64,000 bases of DNA from Gracilaria vermiculophylla (taxonomy: Eukaryota; Rhodophyta; Florideophyceae; Gracilariales; Gracilariaceae). Made by a program: the position numbers and the translations under genes. Of the stretch, positions 61,972 through 64,000 are shown piece by piece. Position 1 is the stretch's first letter, and each line of letters opens with the position of its first letter. The stretch is taken from contig JAHNZQ020000010.1 in the NCBI GenBank assembly GCA_019155205.2, positions 2,324,117 through 2,388,116 of the forward strand, written 5' to 3'. The notes beneath the pieces were generated by a model, which was given only the letters and a program-made list of their open reading frames with translations, searched no databases and had not been told where the DNA came from.

Positions 61972-62090
61972 GCGAGGGCGCGCGCGGCGGAAAAGGGCGG
62001 CGGAGCGGGGCGTAGGGCGCGCGCGGTCAGGCGGCGGCGTCTAGCGAGCGGTCGCTGGCGTGCGGCGTGGAGGACGAGGGGCGCGGGCGG
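61841..62090. other. Short GC-rich spacer between convergent genes
   Basis: 250 bp with GGC/GCG repeats (about 61936-61968). Nothing else seen. Confidence 0.4.
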
Positions 62091-62234
62091 TCAGGCGGCG
62101 GCGTCTCGGGAGCGGTCCTCGGCTTGCGGCTTGAAGGACGAGGAGCGCGGGCGCGGCGCGCGCAGCGTGGGCGACGCGTCGGCGACGGGCGGCGCGGCGC
62201 GGCGCGCGGGCGCGACGGGCGCCCCCCCCGCGAG

Positions 62235-62269
<35 letters not shown>

Positions 62270-62518
62270 GCGCGGCGAGCAGCGAGAGGCGCAGGCGGCG
62301 GTGCACGAAGGCGGAGCAGCTGAGCAGGGCGCAGGTGATGACCGGGAAGGTGCCCGGCGCGACCAGCAGCAGCACGAGGAACCACTCGACGAACTGCACG
62401 ACGCCGCCGTCCATGAGGCGCGAGCTCTGCGCGCGCGCCTCGGCGAAGAGCTCCACGGCGGTCATGGGGCGGTCGTCGTCGTCGTCGTCGTCGTCGGCGC
62501 GCGGTGCGCGCGCGTGGC

Positions 62519-62590
<72 letters not shown>

Positions 62591-62795
62591 GGGCACGCGG
62601 CGGCTGCGCGGGCGGCGGGGAGTGGAGCGGCGCGGCGCGCGCGGCGCGCGCGGCGCACACGAGCGCGACGGCGGCCGCGAGCGCGAGGCGCGCGCGCGCG
62701 CGCGTGCGCGGCGGCGGCGGCGGCGGCGTTGGCGTCGGCTGCGGCAGCGGCGGCGGCGGCGGCGGCGGCGGGGGGAGGGCGCGGCGGCGCGGCAT
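62091..62795 (-). CDS. Small proline-rich secretory-type membrane protein, unknown
   Basis: A 234-residue protein. A Pro/Arg-rich start precedes a signal-peptide-like stretch (about residues 34-52, RLALAAAVALVCAARAARA). Then comes a long poly-Pro run (from the GGC repeat at 62521-62580), a poly-Asp stretch, MTAVELFAEARAQSSRLMDG, and a hydrophobic segment FVEWFLVLLLVAPGTFPVIT that looks like a membrane helix. The C-terminus is Pro/Arg/Ser-rich. No family recognised. Low-complexity GC-rich DNA makes the call uncertain; the non-repetitive core around the membrane segment (about residues 105-165) is the main support. The frame is open far upstream of 62795 but that part is simple-sequence translation. 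Confidence 0.45.
62521..62580. repeat. (GGC)n microsatellite
   Basis: About twenty GGC units in a row, within the poly-Pro-coding part of the minus-strand gene. Confidence 0.95.
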
Positions 62796-63896
62796 GCGGC
62801 TGGGCGCGCGGCAGCCGTGGGCGCGGGCGTGCGCAGCGGCGCGGGCGCGGCGGCGCGGCGGCGCGGCGCGCGCAGCGGCTGTTGACAGCGCGCAGCGGCG
62901 GCGCGCGCGCGGCGCGCACACGTGGCGGCGGCGGCGTGCCGCGCGCGCGCGGCGCAGATGCGCGGCGGCGCGGCGCGGCGCGGCGCGGCGCCGTGGGGGG
63001 CGCGGCGGCGCGTGCGGAGCGCGTTGGCGGCGCAGTCGCGAGAGGCGCGTCGACAGACGCGTCGTCGGTCTCGGCAGCTGCGCAGCGCGCGCCGCGGCGC
63101 GCCGTACAAGCGCGCCGGCTGCGGCGGCGGCGGCGGCGCGCGGCGGCGCGCGGCGGAGCGCGGCGGCGGCGGCGGCGGCGCTGCGAGCCGTTCGGCGCGC
63201 GCGCCGCCAGCACAGCCGCGCCGCGGCGCGCCACGCCACGCCGCGCCGCGCCGCGCCGCGCCATAACCGCGCCGCCATGGCGCGCAGCCGCCGGCCGCGC
63301 CGCGCCGCGGCCAGACGCTGCGCCGCCTGTGAGCGCCGCGCGCCGCGCAGATTCGCGCCGCGCGCCCACGCCGCCCACTCACGCGCGCTCGCCGCCAGCG
63401 CCATACGCGCCCGCGCTGCACGCCACGCCCGCGCTGCGCGCCACGCACGCGCGCCGCCGCGCCGCCGCCCCACCCCGCACCCTGCGCACCGCCGCATCGT
63501 CGCATCGCCCCCATCGCTGCATCGCCGCGCGCCGCTCCGCCGCCGCCGCCGCTCCGCCGCTCCGCCGCTGCCGCCCGCCGCCGTCGCTGCCGCTCACGTG
63601 TTTTCCACCGCCGCCGCCCGCGGCCCACTGCCGCCGCGCCTCCCGTTCCGTCCCGCCGCGCCCCGCGCCGCGCCCCCTTCTTAAGCGCCCCGCCGTCAGC
63701 GCCCACGCTTCTTCCCTCCGCGCCCCCCACAACCTCCGACGTCCCGACGCGCCCCCCGCCCGTTCGTCCCCGTCACCCGTGCCCGCCTGGCCCCGCCACA
63801 CACCATCCCCCCCCGCTGCCCCCTGCCAACCTCGTGCCGTGCCGCCTACCGTTCAACTCGCTCAAATACCCTCTGCTTGCTCTCTCGCTCTCACCG
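62796..63896. other. Extremely GC-rich low-complexity region
   Basis: Dominated by GCG, GGC and CGC simple-sequence runs with long frames in nearly every phase, none protein-like. From about 63670 it changes to C-rich, T-containing DNA (with CTCTCGCTCTC) that could be a pyrimidine-rich leader or promoter. No gene can be supported. Confidence 0.5.

Positions 63897-64000
<104 letters not shown>

Noticed and set aside
61729..63684. 651-codon plus-strand frame and overlapping 420-470-codon minus frames
   Set aside because: Low-complexity Arg/Ala/Gly translation from GCG and GGC repeats. Only the 62091-62795 minus part contains non-repetitive protein-like sequence.

Overview
This is nuclear DNA of a photosynthetic eukaryote, most likely a red alga (Rhodophyta). 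Three things point that way. A nuclear gene for a CpcT/CpeT-type phycobiliprotein lyase carries an apparent plastid transit peptide (55748-56560). A complete alpha-glucan water dikinase has no visible transit peptide, which fits cytosolic floridean starch. The protein genes are intron-poor. Housekeeping eukaryotic genes (SF3B1, IST3/RBMX2, NUF2, TTC27, RanGAP-like) rule out a bacterium or an organelle. Genes lie on both strands without operons, separated by 0.1-3 kb of mostly featureless DNA.

Layout. 0-4.3 kb: 3' end of dihydroorotase, an alpha/beta hydrolase, and the first of two Zc3h12a-like NYN ribonuclease genes. 4.3-6.8 kb: a spacer with six exact ATTGCAAT palindromes, then the second NYN gene facing away from the first. 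7.4-13.2 kb: IST3, TTC27, a Golgi-type sulfotransferase. 14.2-21 kb: a plastid TPR protein, an EamA transporter, NUF2 and a small PET100-like gene. 21.5-25.3 kb: SF3B1. 27.7-31.8 kb: a zinc-ribbon protein, a membrane-anchored rubredoxin fusion and an unknown gene. 31.8-34.9 kb: a microsatellite inside what looks like a decayed or unmodelled gene. 34.9-45 kb: a UhpC/GlpT-type sugar-phosphate transporter, an unknown nuclear-type protein and a tandem-domain glycosyltransferase. 45.6-54.4 kb: mitochondrial uL29m, glucan water dikinase, an ATPSCKMT-type methyltransferase and a thiolase. 55.7-62.8 kb: phycobiliprotein lyase, PNKP, a RanGAP-like protein with a C-terminal membrane anchor, and two small secretory-type proteins. 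From about 57.1 kb the DNA becomes extremely GC-rich, and the window ends in 104 consecutive C.

Three genes become complete only when short introns (63-93 nt, GT-AG, CTAAC branch-point-like motif) are removed: the TPR protein, the PET100-like gene and the thiolase. A fourth, in-frame 69-nt intron is likely in the methyltransferase gene. The introns are read from the sequence and from family agreement of the joined protein; no transcripts were available.

Functional themes: carbon storage and partitioning (glucan water dikinase, hexose-phosphate transporter), plastid light harvesting and thylakoid biogenesis (lyase, TPR, rubredoxin), cell-surface glycan modification (sulfotransferase, glycosyltransferase), splicing (SF3B1, IST3), mitosis and nuclear transport (NUF2, RanGAP-like), and mitochondrial biogenesis (uL29m, PET100-like, methyltransferase). 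The most unusual items are the RanGAP-like protein with a predicted tail anchor and altered GAP residues, the head-to-head NYN pair in which one member has lost acidic active-site residues, and the glycosyltransferase with a degenerate duplicated N-terminal half.
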